DNA from: a virus
Virus record (IMG/VR): IMGVR_UViG_3300025096_003363
Location: 1 to 64,000 of that record
Strand: one strand, 5' to 3'
DNA length: 64,000 bases
The translations under genes were made by a program, and so were the position numbers. Of this stretch, positions 7,413 to 16,121 are shown one piece after another. Position 1 is the first letter of the stretch. Every line of letters starts with the position of its first letter. The notes below the pieces were generated by a model. The model ran no database searches. It was given only the letters and a program-made list of their open reading frames with translations, and was not told the origin of the DNA.

Positions 7413-8641
7413 CCCACAAAGAACATTGGCGGTTCTGTGTCCCCAAATCCAGGTGAAGCTCCCTCCAATAGTTTACCTTCGAGTTCAGCTTTTTTCTCTA
7501 AACCTTCTGTTAACATATCATAATTTAACGCGCCTCCACCTAATAATTGAACATTACCAAATTTACCTCTAACTCGCCCGATTGTTATTTGTGTTAGCGC
7601 TAGCGCATATTCATAAACCCATTGCTCCATAATAACATCTCGTATTGCGCGCTCTAAATAACACCCAATAACGCCATAAAATTTATCGTTATTAGGTTGC
7701 GGGTACATTTGCAAATATTGGGTTCTTGAATCGAATTTTATATCTCTTCGGATTGCTAATAATTTTTCCCTTGTATCAATCCACTCTTTAAGTGAGTACC
7801 AAGACACAAGATCAAACCCGTAATTACCCAGTGCATAACTAAAATAAGTCTGCTGCGCTAGTGTTTGTTCGAGTGTAAATAGTGTATTAATACCGGTAGA
7901 TGAACCTTCTTCAAAGTCTATTACATCAACAACTTTTCTATATTCCATTACATCATAGTCAAATACATTTTGATAATAGAGTGCTGACGAATCTTGACCT
8001 TCAAACGGTACAGTTTGTGGTGGTGTTGCTTTAAAATAAGCGCTAAGACCTGGTGTAAAAGCTGTTATGTCCTTGTAAAGTGTTTCATTAAATACTTCAA
8101 ATGCAGCAATCCCTGGGCCAGTAGATCCGCCCCCTTCTCCAGATTGACTTGCAAAGAGAGATGAAAGACTGTATGAAGTAACAAAATTAGATGCACTTAA
8201 TGTTGAAGTAGCAACATATACAGAGGCGATAGATCTTTCAGAATTACCTTTTCCGGCTGCACTTAATGTAGTAGGTGCATATGAGCCATACCACTCTGGA
8301 CCTGGGCCAAGAGGATTTGTACCATCTACTTGTTTTTGTTTGGTATTTAGATCGGTATTTGCTAGTGTATAAAGGAAATCTAATCGAATTCCTTTATTCT
8401 GTTCATACATATCTGAATCAAATATTAAAAATTCTCTTGTATATCCAGCGTATTTAGTAAAATATTCAACTGCTATTTGAATGCTTTGTCTAAGCTGGTC
8501 TGTATGTATTTCTAAACTAACTAATGGATATCCTAAAGATCTCTTAATTCTATCCCCTAAATTATCATAAGTTTTAATTTTACTATTTAAATTTGTTGAT
8601 AAGAAAGCGGAAAGTGGTGTAATGTTGCATGCAAGTGCCAT
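7409..8641 (-). CDS. gp13: Neck protein gp13-like
   Basis: 410 residues, longer than T4 gp13 (309). The N-terminal IKRSLGYPLVSLEIHTDQLR, then IAVEYFTKYAGYTREFL, and the C-terminal VYEYALALTQITIGRVRGKF, then NVQLLGGGALNYDML match the pattern of gp13-like neck proteins in T4-like phages (short alpha/beta N-part, then helix bundle ending in a QLPGG-like loop). It would form the head-tail connector beneath the portal. A Ser/Gly-rich insertion (about residues 130-180) explains part of the extra length. The late box is 5 nt before ATG, divergent from the + strand gene at 8671. I am confident of a neck role, less so of the exact T4 number. Confidence 0.7.
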   Translation of the reverse strand: MALACNITPLSAFLSTNLNSKIKTYDNLGDRIKRSLGYPLVSLEIHTDQLRQSIQIAVEYFTKYAGYTREFLIFDSDMYEQNKGIRLDFLYTLANTDLNTKQKQVDGTNPLGPGPEWYGSYAPTTLSAAGKGNSERSIASVYVATSTLSASNFVTSYSLSSLFASQSGEGGGSTGPGIAAFEVFNETLYKDITAFTPGLSAYFKATPPQTVPFEGQDSSALYYQNVFDYDVMEYRKVVDVIDFEEGSSTGINTLFTLEQTLAQQTYFSYALGNYGFDLVSWYSLKEWIDTREKLLAIRRDIKFDSRTQYLQMYPQPNNDKFYGVIGCYLERAIRDVIMEQWVYEYALALTQITIGRVRGKFGNVQLLGGGALNYDMLTEGLEKKAELEGKLLEGASPGFGDTEPPMFFVG

Positions 8642-8646
8642 AAAAT

Positions 8647-8653
8647 TATTTAT
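8647..8653 (-). promoter_or_regulatory. Late promoter box ATAAATA
   Basis: ATAAATA, then ATTTT (5 nt), then the ATG at 8641. It forms a divergent pair with the + strand box at 8659-8665. Confidence 0.75.
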
Positions 8654-8658
8654 TCAGC

Positions 8659-8665
8659 ATAAATA
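8659..8665 (+). promoter_or_regulatory. Late promoter box ATAAATA
   Basis: ATAAATA, then AATAT (5 nt), then the ATG at 8671. Only 5 nt separate it from the - strand box. Confidence 0.75.
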
Positions 8666-8670
8666 AATAT

Positions 8671-9024
8671 ATGGCTATAACACCAACAACTAATTACGGT
8701 AGCACTTATTATAATATAAATCAGTGTAGAACATTCAGCATGCGTCTTGCCGCTACTACCTTAACGTGTCTGTCAAGTGTCGACGTTGGAGGCTACGGGG
8801 TTGGGCAACCTTGTTCTGAAGTTATTATAGAGAATAAGACGGGTGGTATTGTTACTATATATGACAACAATAACGCTAGTGGTGCGCACGGGTTTGCGCT
8901 CGACGATAATGACTCTTTTACTTTTAGAGGTTTAACTAACGTTAACGATGTATCCGCGTATGCTGCTAGCACCGGAGCTATTTATTACAGAACTCAGTTC
9001 TTTAGCAGCAACCCAGCGCGTTAA
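8671..9024 (+). CDS. Small late virion-type protein on the opposite strand
   Basis: 117 residues, beta-rich, with FSMRLAATTLTCLSSVDVG and VIIENKTGGIVTIYDNNNAS; the latter looks like a one-domain beta sandwich that decorates virions. No family is recognised. It is the only + strand gene in the capsid block and has its own late box, so it is probably expressed at high level with the structural genes. Its TAA overlaps the portal stop: the palindromic TTAA at 9021-9024 ends both genes. A decoration or head-fibre role is inference. Confidence 0.7.
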   Translation: MAITPTTNYGSTYYNINQCRTFSMRLAATTLTCLSSVDVGGYGVGQPCSEVIIENKTGGIVTIYDNNNASGAHGFALDDNDSFTFRGLTNVNDVSAYAASTGAIYYRTQFFSSNPAR

Positions 9025-10829
9025 ACTACGGGCTCTTCTACTTCGACTTCAGTCTCGGCGACTTCCTCTGTATCGGCTTCACCAACGTCGGCTTCACCGC
9101 CGCCAAACTCTGGGATGCCGCCTTCACCGCCTCCTACACCAGCACCTTCACCACCAACAGCTGCTTCACCTTCTGCTAGCTCGCCGGCTAGAGCAGCTTC
9201 CTTCCAAGCAGGGCCAGCTGCTATAATATTAGCCAGCTCCCATTGCAATTCAGCATCTTTTCTTAAGAATTCTCTGTTAGCTAAGATATCTTTATCTTTC
9301 CACCCAAGATACTTTTTCTGGGCGTAAGTTGCAGAAACGAACTCATTACCTGCTAAATTGGTATAGTTACCGGCTTTAAGCTCGAGTCTCTGATTCTCTC
9401 TTAATTCATAGAAATTAGTAGGTACATTAAACTCGACTTCAATATTCTGTTCAGTAAGTTCTAATTTCTCAAATGTACCCATTAAGGTTAAATGAGTGAT
9501 AAATCCTTTTTTAAGGCCAGCAGCAAATCTTTGCTGTTGTCTCATTACAAACCTCGCAAATTTAAGTTCTTCTCTTAAAATTGTCGACCCGTCAACAGAA
9601 GCTTGGTCTTGAGGATCTAATCTAGCAGCAGGTACTTTAAGCGCTCTATACAGCTTTTTAATAAAGTACATTAGGTCAGATAATTCGCCTAAATTAGCAC
9701 CACCTGCTAATTGATCGACCGTTGTACCGTCTGATCCCTGACGTTTAGCAAACCAAAACGCATCAAGCATTGATTGTGGATTAAATTTCTTTACGATATC
9801 GTCTTGATCAATATCGAATGTCTTTCTCGACCAATAATTTTGAATAAGCTTTTTAAGATATGCTTCAGCTTTTGGTGGAGGCATATTACCAACATCAACA
9901 TTAAAGACCAATCTTTCTGGCGCTCTCACTAGGCGATAGATAACAATAGCATCCTCAATTAAAGATAATTGTCTATACGGGCGTCTAGCATTTTCTAAGA
10001 AAGGTATAATAAAATTCTTTGTTTCGTTGTACACACCAGAATTAACATACATAATCTGGTTTTGATCCATGGGAATAAATTCAACCTTTTCGACTTTATT
10101 TGGCTGAGTAGGACTAAAAATTGGCTTTTTATAAATATACCCTTTAACAAGCATATTTTGTATATTATTATATACCGGGTCAATAATCTCTGAAGGCAAG
10201 TTAATAACACCTAATACACCGTCCTTAACAAACCCTTCGTGAATTATTTGCTCAAAAAATACTTCTCCTTCAACCAATAATTGCCTAAAGTATTGCCATC
10301 CTTTGTTTTTAAGGTCATAATATTCTACATATCTATGAAATTGGGTTTCTAATTCACCTTTTTCATCTAAGGTTAGATCAACCTCTTTTAATTGTAGATT
10401 AGTGATCCACCCTGTTTCATCCGGATTAATGGTCTCGTCACAGATCTCGTCTAACGCATCAGATATCTCTGAATAAGCAGCCATTATCCTATAATCTCTT
10501 AACCTACCAACTTTATCATCGGATATGTTTGCATACATAACGTCACCGAAAGATGAGTCTTTAGCGAAATCACCTATAGGAATGTTGTTGTATGGGTTAG
10601 AAGAAGATACGGAAGCTTTAGCTAAGGCTTCTGCCCTTCTCATACCAGCTTTTTGAAAGAACTTGTACTTAGGATTTAATGCGTCGTTTTCTTCGCGTGC
10701 GTCTGTCGAATAGGGTAGCCTATTCTGGATGTATTGCATTAAATTTCTTCCAAAAGTGGCTGCACGACCGTCATTCGTTACATAGGAGCGGTTTTGACTT
10801 GAACTTGTTGTTGATCCGGATCCAGGCAT
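9021..10829 (-). CDS. gp20: Portal vertex protein gp20
   Basis: 602 residues (T4: 524). Forms the dodecameric portal that initiates head assembly and passes DNA. The diagnostic segment IYRLVRAPERLVFNVDVGNM followed by PKAEAYLKKL is at about residues 300-330. Other conserved parts are EISDALDEICDETINPDE (near 120) and LREELKFARFVMRQQQRF (near 415). The extra length is mainly a C-terminal tail of about 60 residues rich in Gly, Glu and Ala, unusual for a portal. The late box TATAAATA lies 6 nt before ATG. The stop overlaps that of the convergent gene at 8671-9024. Confidence 0.96.
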   Translation of the reverse strand: MPGSGSTTSSSQNRSYVTNDGRAATFGRNLMQYIQNRLPYSTDAREENDALNPKYKFFQKAGMRRAEALAKASVSSSNPYNNIPIGDFAKDSSFGDVMYANISDDKVGRLRDYRIMAAYSEISDALDEICDETINPDETGWITNLQLKEVDLTLDEKGELETQFHRYVEYYDLKNKGWQYFRQLLVEGEVFFEQIIHEGFVKDGVLGVINLPSEIIDPVYNNIQNMLVKGYIYKKPIFSPTQPNKVEKVEFIPMDQNQIMYVNSGVYNETKNFIIPFLENARRPYRQLSLIEDAIVIYRLVRAPERLVFNVDVGNMPPPKAEAYLKKLIQNYWSRKTFDIDQDDIVKKFNPQSMLDAFWFAKRQGSDGTTVDQLAGGANLGELSDLMYFIKKLYRALKVPAARLDPQDQASVDGSTILREELKFARFVMRQQQRFAAGLKKGFITHLTLMGTFEKLELTEQNIEVEFNVPTNFYELRENQRLELKAGNYTNLAGNEFVSATYAQKKYLGWKDKDILANREFLRKDAELQWELANIIAAGPAWKEAALAGELAEGEAAVGGEGAGVGGGEGGIPEFGGGEADVGEADTEEVAETEVEVEEPVV

Positions 10830-10835
10830 TATATA

Positions 10836-10843
10836 TATTTATA
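10836..10843 (-). promoter_or_regulatory. Late promoter box TATAAATA
   Basis: Perfect T4 late consensus TATAAATA, then TATATA (6 nt), then the gp20 ATG at 10829. Confidence 0.8.
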
Positions 10844-12059
10844 CTAATTTAAGGATAGAGCTACTGGCTTGATAGGAAGTTGCCCAGCCAGCCTCGTTTC
10901 CAGTTACAATTGTAAATTCACCAGCTTTGGCAGCACTGAGCGAAGATGCGGGGAAGAAGAAGTTAACTACATTATCGTTAACAACTTTATAAAAATTATT
11001 ACCAAGCTCGTAACCACTAATTGTTGAGTTTTTAGCTGAAGTTATCGCTGTGTAGTTGGTATAGAAACTAGTAACATATGAACTTAAATAAAACTTATTA
11101 TCTGCGTCAAATCTTTTTCCGTATAAAATAAAGTTATTAGCGTCACCGCTGGTGATTTGTGTTAATGTTCCTAGAGGAAAATCATTAATTGCTTGATATG
11201 TACCGGTTGTCGCGTAAAAAATATTAGTAAATTCAGGTATACCTGATACAGTAATTGTCTCTGTGTAGTTTGTGTTTACTGTCGACTGTTGTGCTGAAAC
11301 GCCCGTGTGATAACTAGATAATCGTGCGTAGCCTAATTCTTGATACGTATTATCTTGAACGGGTAATGTAGGATCAAGTGGTGAGTAAATTTTGTTAGCT
11401 AGATCAACGGCTATAAAATTATTATCTATCTTGAAAATATTACCTGATGTATCTTTCTGCTCAGGAAACAACCATCCTTTAATAGTAAATGATGTATCAA
11501 CTGTTACTCTAAATTTATCATTATATGTAGTATCTGTAGGCGTATCATAAGTTAGTTCACCATTCCACAAAACTTCACTTCTTATTTCTTGTGGGTATTG
11601 AGCTCCAAAATCATCCGGTACCTGCCAGGTTAGGATAATATACGGGTTGTTATACGGTACAAAGTTTGAAACGATCTGATCAACATCTTGCATATATCTT
11701 GCAAGAATTGTCATATTGACTTCCAGGTTAACTGGAACGGGCATTAAAAACTTCGAAGAAGCTTTTGGGTTATCTATTTTTTGAACTGGTACGTATGACG
11801 GAGCTAATTTATTAAACACTCTATCATTATCACGTGTCACTGAAGCTAAATTAACTGCCACGACCGGGAGAGTTAAGTTTTGAGCTTTATTTAATATATC
11901 ATACATTACTCTTTGCTTAGGAGCAAAGACATATCGGACCTCAATATTTGATTCAGGATTTCTATTTTTATTGTATCTACTAATAACAGTATTATCAAAC
12001 GCGGCGATAAACTGCGTTAGAAGATCTTTTATTTCAAAATGAAATGCTCGGTTCTTCAT
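10839..12059 (-). CDS. gp15: Tail terminator / sheath stabiliser gp15-like, C-terminally extended
   Basis: 406 residues against 272 in T4 gp15. The N-terminal half follows the gp15 pattern: VRYVFAPKQRVMYDIL, then PVPVNLEVNMTILARY with MQDVDQIVSNFVPYNNPYI, then VDTSFTIKGWLFPEQ; T4 gp15 has the same ordered blocks. It caps the tail tube and sheath and joins the tail to the head. The C-terminal 200 residues (Tyr/Asn/Thr-rich) have no T4 counterpart and may be a virion-surface domain. The ATAAATA box is 11 nt before ATG, longer than for its neighbours. Confidence 0.78.
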   Translation of the reverse strand: MKNRAFHFEIKDLLTQFIAAFDNTVISRYNKNRNPESNIEVRYVFAPKQRVMYDILNKAQNLTLPVVAVNLASVTRDNDRVFNKLAPSYVPVQKIDNPKASSKFLMPVPVNLEVNMTILARYMQDVDQIVSNFVPYNNPYIILTWQVPDDFGAQYPQEIRSEVLWNGELTYDTPTDTTYNDKFRVTVDTSFTIKGWLFPEQKDTSGNIFKIDNNFIAVDLANKIYSPLDPTLPVQDNTYQELGYARLSSYHTGVSAQQSTVNTNYTETITVSGIPEFTNIFYATTGTYQAINDFPLGTLTQITSGDANNFILYGKRFDADNKFYLSSYVTSFYTNYTAITSAKNSTISGYELGNNFYKVVNDNVVNFFFPASSLSAAKAGEFTIVTGNEAGWATSYQASSSILKLV

Positions 12060-12070
12060 GCGTACTTATA

Positions 12071-12077
12071 TATTTAT
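12071..12077 (-). promoter_or_regulatory. Late promoter box ATAAATA
   Basis: ATAAATA overlapping the stop codon of the upstream helicase gene, 11 nt before the ATG at 12059. Confidence 0.55.
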
Positions 12078-13714
12078 TACAGAAACCTGTCGATGAAATA
12101 TTTCGGTAACTTATGCTTATTATTTACAACACTTTCTACAACAGCTCCATCTAGTATATAGGTTGTACAATAGTCTTTTTTAGATCTAACACCCCGACCA
12201 CATGACTGAATCACCGAACATAGCATTTTATTCGAATACCAGTTAAAGTCATCTTTCATTAATCTTTCAATCCTCTTATCTTTTGTTGGTAAATAAGGCG
12301 CTTTAACAATAATTTGAAATCTAGCCAAATTATCTTTTAAATCTACACCACGAGACAAAGAGGGAGACACTAGCACTGTTGGCGCGGGGTTGGCTAAATG
12401 CTGCTCTATTATCATTTCGTTATTTACACCCGGCTCTCTAGCTAGAAATCTCTCATCAGTTAATTGATTTGATAAAAACGACGTTATAGTATTATTATGT
12501 GTGTGTATAATACCTTTATCATTTTTATGAAATTCACAAATTTGCTTTATTTGTTTTACTATCTTAGGTAAGCTTCGCTTTAAATTATGATAGTTTAATT
12601 TAACTTTTGTTGTGCAGTATATTGGAGCGTTTTTTGCATCAAAAGATGACTCAGCTTCCACATACTTAAATTTATCTATACCTAAGCTCTTACAAAAATT
12701 TGAAGGGTCAATAATTGTAGCTGACATTAATACTACCTTATCAGCATATTTAAATAAGTGGTTAGAAAGCTTGTTTACTTTCAACGGCATAAATGTAATA
12801 CCATCTTTACTAGTTTCAAAAAGATATTCGCTATCATTCCACGTATCAATAATTAATGAAAGCTTTGAGTGGAGGTTCCGTATACCCACTATTTGTCGTC
12901 TTGTTTCAATTAGAAATTTTTTATTATTAGTATTACCACTACTAATAATATCGCGGAGTTGATCTATCTTATCGCTCAGATCTAATAATAAATTGTTAAT
13001 CCACTTTATAACATTAGCACTGTTTTTAGAATAGAATGGCCTTACTAATATATCCATTCTTTTTAACATTTCAAAATTAATGTCGCAAGAAAATTCTTTA
13101 ACTAATTGATCTTCTAGTTCAGCGGCTTCATCACAAATTAAGAACTGTCTCTTTTTTATATGATTAGGCAACGAAAAGAACATGTTATAATTTAACGCTG
13201 CAAATTTGTTTATTAGAGCATCTCTACGGTCGTTATGATAGGTGCACTTATGCCTTCTTCTATGATCCTCTAATATATTCTTAGGCATAATCAATGATTC
13301 TAACTCAACATCAATATTTGAATCAATTGTACTAATGTAGTTACTCTTACCTTTAAGTATAGTTGTATCTTTAAATAGATCTCTATATTGATCTTGTAGA
13401 GCTTTTGTTATAGTAAGTGCAAACGCGCCGGGTGGATCTTCTTCTTCGCACTCTTCTTCGTGTATATATGAACCTGTTTGGTCTATTTTAAATGCTGTGT
13501 AGGATGTTATTAGATCCTTAAAATTGGAAGACGATTCTGTTGAGGCGTTCGCGAGAGTTTTTGATATAAAGCTTTTGCCCGACCCGGTAGGCGCATTGCA
13601 TACTACAAATTTGTAACCGTCGTCGAAAGCTTGATCGATATTTTTTAGTAGCTTTACTTGCGCGGAGTTGGGAGTATACCCTTCTGGAAAAACTTTTAAT
13701 AAACCACCTAACAC
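12077..13714 (-). CDS. DinG/XPD-like superfamily 2 DNA helicase
   Basis: 545 residues. Walker A is APTGSGKS (residues about 40-47), the Walker B box is a DEAA variant of DEAH (LICDEAAELED), motif III is VVLMSATI, and the C-terminal RecA domain has VSPSLSRGVDLKDN and QSCGRGVRSKKDY. This is the Rad3/DinG family of 5'-3' helicases. Only two Cys lie between Walker A and DEAA, so the four-Cys Fe-S cluster of XPD/DinG seems absent. Start is GTG at 13714, 6 nt after the upstream stop; no better ATG is near. Last gene of the overlapping operon from 18562. Probable role in replication or recombination. Confidence 0.85.
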   Translation of the reverse strand: MLGGLLKVFPEGYTPNSAQVKLLKNIDQAFDDGYKFVVCNAPTGSGKSFISKTLANASTESSSNFKDLITSYTAFKIDQTGSYIHEEECEEEDPPGAFALTITKALQDQYRDLFKDTTILKGKSNYISTIDSNIDVELESLIMPKNILEDHRRRHKCTYHNDRRDALINKFAALNYNMFFSLPNHIKKRQFLICDEAAELEDQLVKEFSCDINFEMLKRMDILVRPFYSKNSANVIKWINNLLLDLSDKIDQLRDIISSGNTNNKKFLIETRRQIVGIRNLHSKLSLIIDTWNDSEYLFETSKDGITFMPLKVNKLSNHLFKYADKVVLMSATIIDPSNFCKSLGIDKFKYVEAESSFDAKNAPIYCTTKVKLNYHNLKRSLPKIVKQIKQICEFHKNDKGIIHTHNNTITSFLSNQLTDERFLAREPGVNNEMIIEQHLANPAPTVLVSPSLSRGVDLKDNLARFQIIVKAPYLPTKDKRIERLMKDDFNWYSNKMLCSVIQSCGRGVRSKKDYCTTYILDGAVVESVVNNKHKLPKYFIDRFL

Positions 13715-13720
13715 ACTTTA

Positions 13721-14071
13721 TTATATTGTGGATTCTTCAGATGGCAATATATAGACGAGATTATCGTACAGTTTAGATTTTAAGGAACTATCTAGAAACT
13801 TAACCATAGTCATTTGTGGCCTTGGAATAAATGAACTTAGTTGGTAGTTTAATACACCCTTACCTTCTTCATGATGCATTTTAAACGGGTAGGGTATTTC
13901 GTATGACTTTATAGAGTCGTTAAACTCTAAAGTTAAATTTATATAATATTGTTTTATTTGAAAAATTTTAAGCTTTCCTCGCTTTAGAACTTTTTTATCT
14001 GTTCTTATTACTATTTCTTGTAACAAGAATGGTTTTAAAAAATCTGTTACTTTCTCTAAGCTTAGGTTCAT
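13721..14071 (-). CDS. Hypothetical protein (116 aa)
   Basis: 116 residues, ATG overlapping the preceding stop (ATGA), so translationally coupled inside the 12077-18562 operon. Mixed alpha/beta with no Cys and no membrane segment. The middle part (KYYINLTLEFND type, then EIPYPFKMHHEEGKGVLNY) suggests a small beta-sheet domain. I do not recognise the family. Neighbours are the helicase and the WYL_2-like protein. Confidence 0.65.
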   Translation of the reverse strand: MNLSLEKVTDFLKPFLLQEIVIRTDKKVLKRGKLKIFQIKQYYINLTLEFNDSIKSYEIPYPFKMHHEEGKGVLNYQLSSFIPRPQMTMVKFLDSSLKSKLYDNLVYILPSEESTI

Positions 14072-14445
14072 GAATTCATAAAATTAAATTTTTGTTTTGC
14101 TGACATTGGATATATATTTTCATTAAAATATACCCAAAAATCATCATTAGCGGGGATCTCTTGTATTAAATCGCATTGATTCATATTAATATTTCTATAA
14201 TCTTGCATTAATATGTCCCATGCAACGGCTAAGTGATCCGGACCTAAATATGCCTTAGGTGGGCCTTTAGGCGGAAAATAGTTAAGCGAAATTCTACCAT
14301 TAATAGAGTTTAGTAAGGATAATGATTTTGTACAAAGCATTCTTCTCGTAGTAGCTTGTCCAGTTTTAATTATTCTACGAGCGAATCTTATTTCACAAAC
14401 ATTATCCAACAAGAGAGAATCAAGAGCTGCTTTTTGTATTATCAT
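14068..14445 (-). CDS. WYL_2-like small phage protein
   Basis: 125 residues from the ATG at 14445 (AAGAGAAAG just upstream); a TTG at 14466 would add seven residues. The block EIRFARRIIKTGQATTRRML and later LAVAWDILMQDYRNINMNQC resembles small phage proteins of the WYL_2/DUF2693 type, which have a beta-barrel with a conserved R-x-M-x-C(T) strand. Their function is unknown; nucleic-acid or ligand binding is suspected for WYL-type folds. The assignment is from pattern memory only and is tentative. It overlaps the GroES-like gene by 26 nt. Confidence 0.55.
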   Translation of the reverse strand: MIIQKAALDSLLLDNVCEIRFARRIIKTGQATTRRMLCTKSLSLLNSINGRISLNYFPPKGPPKAYLGPDHLAVAWDILMQDYRNINMNQCDLIQEIPANDDFWVYFNENIYPMSAKQKFNFMNS

Positions 14446-14851
14446 CTTTCTCTTTACAGATTCCAAACATTCTTTCTTCGTTTAAAAAGATGCCCTTCTC
14501 TACTGTCCCTTTACCTAGTACTGTGGCGCCTGTGATTGTAACACCCATGTTATTTGGGAAGAGAACAATGTCGCCTTCTTTAGCGTACTTTGCTTTAGGT
14601 CCAGCTAGAATAACCCTACCTTTACGCCAGGCCATTGTTATTTGATTAGTGGGAATTAATATTCCGTTTCTTTCAATCGCATCAGTACCGTTATTAAAAT
14701 CTTCTGCTAGATCAACATACTCAATTAATAAAATATCATCAAAAAGGAAAGTTAAATCATAGTCTTGCAGTCCAAAGTCCCCTTTATCGGATTTTGTTAA
14801 GTCGATTAAACTTCTTGTTGGAGCTAAATTATCTATAGATGCCATTGCCAT
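14420..14851 (-). CDS. GroES-like co-chaperonin (gp31 analogue)
   Basis: 143 residues from ATG 14851 (the upstream TTG at 14866 is less likely; an ATG at 14845 is also possible). The fold pattern of Cpn10 is visible: DDILLIEYVDL, an insertion, ERNGILIPT, ITMAWRKGRVILAGP, YAKEGDIVLFPNNMGVTI, then FLNEERMFGICK, in the order of the GroES beta barrel with a mobile-loop region between the first strands. T4 gp31 and its relatives replace GroES on host GroEL so that gp23 can fold. The operon context is not structural, so the role rests on the domain. A phage co-chaperonin fits a T4-like virus needing gp23 folding. Confidence 0.68.
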   Translation of the reverse strand: MAMASIDNLAPTRSLIDLTKSDKGDFGLQDYDLTFLFDDILLIEYVDLAEDFNNGTDAIERNGILIPTNQITMAWRKGRVILAGPKAKYAKEGDIVLFPNNMGVTITGATVLGKGTVEKGIFLNEERMFGICKEKDDNTKSSS

Positions 14852-14869
14852 GACTCTATTTAACAAGCT

Positions 14870-15769
14870 CTATGATTTAATCCAACCTTCTAGATCAACA
14901 CTAGGCTTATAATTAAGAAGCTTATTACTTTTTGTTAAATCAGCTAACGTCTCACGTGCCTCACCTGGTCGGTTAGGAATGTACTCTGTCTCGCCGCCAA
15001 TAATATCTGCAACATCTAACACGCTGTAATTTTTACCACAACCAACATTAAATACTTCACCTAAAATATCCGGATTGTCGCTGGTGGCTGCTAATATATT
15101 AGCATTAACTACATCTCCAACATATGTAAAGTCTCTTGCCTGTTTACCGTCACCCACGATAGTCAGAGGCACTCCTTGTTCTTTTTGTTTCTGAAAAATA
15201 CCAATAAGAGGTGCGTATTGACCCTTTAAAGGCTGTCGCTCCCCGTAAACATTAAAGTATCTAAAAATAACAGTTTCTACATCGAAGAGATTAAAATACA
15301 TCTTACATAAGTCTTCTGCAGCAGCTTTCGAAACAGAATATGGATTAAGACAGTCTCTTGGCATATCTTCTTTTAAGGGGCACTTGTTACTAAGACCGTA
15401 TACAGAAGATGTTGAAGAAAACATAAATCTTTTAACACCATACTCCCTACTTTGTTGCAACATATTACATGTGCCTACAACATTAACGTCACAGGATTCG
15501 ATAGGGTTCTTAATAGCAATTGGAATTCGTGAATGAGCTGCTAAATGAAAAACATAATCAGGTTTAAAATCCGCAAATACCTTACTACACTCTCTTTGAT
15601 CTGTAATGTTTATTAAGTGATTTTGTGCTTTTTCGTTCCAGTAAAATTGTGCGTTTACTTGTGAACTTTCATTATCAATTACTGCCACTTCGTATCCATC
15701 AGATAGAAGTTGATCGACTAAATTAGACCCGATAAACCCGGCTCCCCCTGTTACTAGTGCTCTATTCAT
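14870..15769 (-). CDS. UDP-hexose 4-epimerase family (GalE/WbpP-like)
   Basis: 299 residues, extended short-chain dehydrogenase. The NAD-binding TGGAGFIGSNLVDQLL is at the N-terminus; the active-site block is SSTSSVYG (Ser/Thr) and PYSVSKAAAEDLC (Tyr-xxx-Lys). Substrate-side segments are FRYFNVYGERQ, IVGDGKQARDFTYVGDVV and FNVGCGKNYSV. Interconverts UDP-Glc/Gal or their N-acetyl forms, supplying a sugar donor to the glycosyltransferases. The exact substrate cannot be called. The start overlaps the gp62-like stop by 8 nt. Confidence 0.9.
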   Translation of the reverse strand: MNRALVTGGAGFIGSNLVDQLLSDGYEVAVIDNESSQVNAQFYWNEKAQNHLINITDQRECSKVFADFKPDYVFHLAAHSRIPIAIKNPIESCDVNVVGTCNMLQQSREYGVKRFMFSSTSSVYGLSNKCPLKEDMPRDCLNPYSVSKAAAEDLCKMYFNLFDVETVIFRYFNVYGERQPLKGQYAPLIGIFQKQKEQGVPLTIVGDGKQARDFTYVGDVVNANILAATSDNPDILGEVFNVGCGKNYSVLDVADIIGGETEYIPNRPGEARETLADLTKSNKLLNYKPSVDLEGWIKS

Positions 15770-16121
15770 ATTCTTTTATATAGTGTTTGAGTTCTCTAAC
15801 GGAAATATTTTTATTTTTTGCAAAAGCAGATAAATCTATTTCTTCTTCCTGTTTCTTTTTTTTCTTAATGTACGTTATTTTTTTCCATTTAAGCCGTGGT
15901 ATAAGATGGTAATAGAGTCGATAAGATTGTTGCTTATCATCAAAAATAACGCTAAATTTATTAACTGTTTCGTTTGTAAAAACAGACATATCATTATTGT
16001 AAAAAGAAAGCCATCTATTAAACAGAAATGGAACAAATGCATCCTCACCTTCCGTGTCTAATTCCCCCGCTTTATCTTTTTTTGAATAAAATAGTTTATT
16101 TTGTAGTTGAAAGAAGTTCAT
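15762..16121 (-). CDS. gp62: Clamp-loader small subunit gp62-like (tentative)
   Basis: 119 residues from the ATG at 16121, which overlaps the gmd stop (ATGA); the TTG at 16136 is an artefact. The block DAFVPFLFNRWLSFYNND, then TNETVNKFSV, then YRLYYHLIPRLKWKKITYIK resembles the N-terminal region of gp62 clamp-loader subunits in marine T4-like phages (PFxxNRxLS, then NExN, then a basic helix). The C-terminal KNKNISVRELKHYIKEYE is also as expected. T4 gp62 is longer (187). It is oddly placed between two sugar-nucleotide genes. gp44 is not in the window. Tentative. Confidence 0.5.
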   Translation of the reverse strand: MNFFQLQNKLFYSKKDKAGELDTEGEDAFVPFLFNRWLSFYNNDMSVFTNETVNKFSVIFDDKQQSYRLYYHLIPRLKWKKITYIKKKKKQEEEIDLSAFAKNKNISVRELKHYIKEYE

